From Gammaproteobacteria bacterium (GTDB taxonomy: Bacteria > Pseudomonadota > Gammaproteobacteria > UBA9214): a stretch of DNA of 6,757 nucleotides. The stretch is taken from contig JAOULY010000103.1 in the NCBI GenBank assembly GCA_029881775.1, positions 1 through 6,757 of the forward strand. Direction: 5' to 3'. Each line of letters begins with the position of its first letter. Position 1 is the stretch's first letter. The notes below the pieces were generated by a model, which searched no databases, was not told the origin of the DNA, and saw nothing but the letters and a program-made list of their open reading frames with translations. Positions 6,737-6,757 of the stretch are shown piece by piece. Both the position numbers and the translations under genes were made by a program.

Positions 6737-6757
6737 CCCCCCATTACCAACCAGTAG

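Overview
The window comes from a diderm (Gram-negative) bacterium. Genes are roughly 60% G+C, intergenic DNA is much more A+T-rich, and one gene encodes a two-partner-secretion (TPS) exoprotein, which needs an outer membrane. A gammaproteobacterium is the most likely host, but this is inferred from overall style and not from a marker gene.

Layout. (1) Positions 1-676, minus strand: the first 225 residues of an exported FG-GAP repeat (beta-propeller type) protein that runs off the left edge. (2) Positions 677-954: a divergent intergenic region with a small hairpin, a possible plus-strand promoter, a very A+T-rich stretch (about 845-900), and overlapping inverted repeats next to the start of the next gene. 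(3) Positions 955-3537, plus strand: an 860-residue TpsA-like exoprotein with a signal peptide, a filamentous-haemagglutinin-type N-terminal secretion domain, about 16 beta-helix coils, and a C-terminal segment holding its only two cysteines. (4) Positions 3560-6685, plus strand, 22 nt later: a 1041-residue membrane protein that joins a nucleotide-transporter-like (NTT/MFS) membrane domain of about 11-12 helices, a HEAT-like helical region and a C-terminal cyclic-nucleotide-binding domain. (5) Positions 6686-6757: a tandem stop and an 8-bp hairpin that may end the transcript.

The exoprotein and the transporter-like gene are probably co-transcribed: they share a strand, are tightly spaced, and show no convincing terminator between them. 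The FG-GAP gene is divergent and may share the control region. The least ordinary element is the NTT-HEAT-cNMP protein. It looks like a membrane protein whose activity is read out or gated by a cyclic nucleotide. Its cNMP domain is preceded by a Shine-Dalgarno-like site and an in-frame ATG, which suggests a former gene boundary or a second, shorter product. No TpsB outer-membrane translocator is encoded in the window. Functional links among the three genes are inferred from position only.
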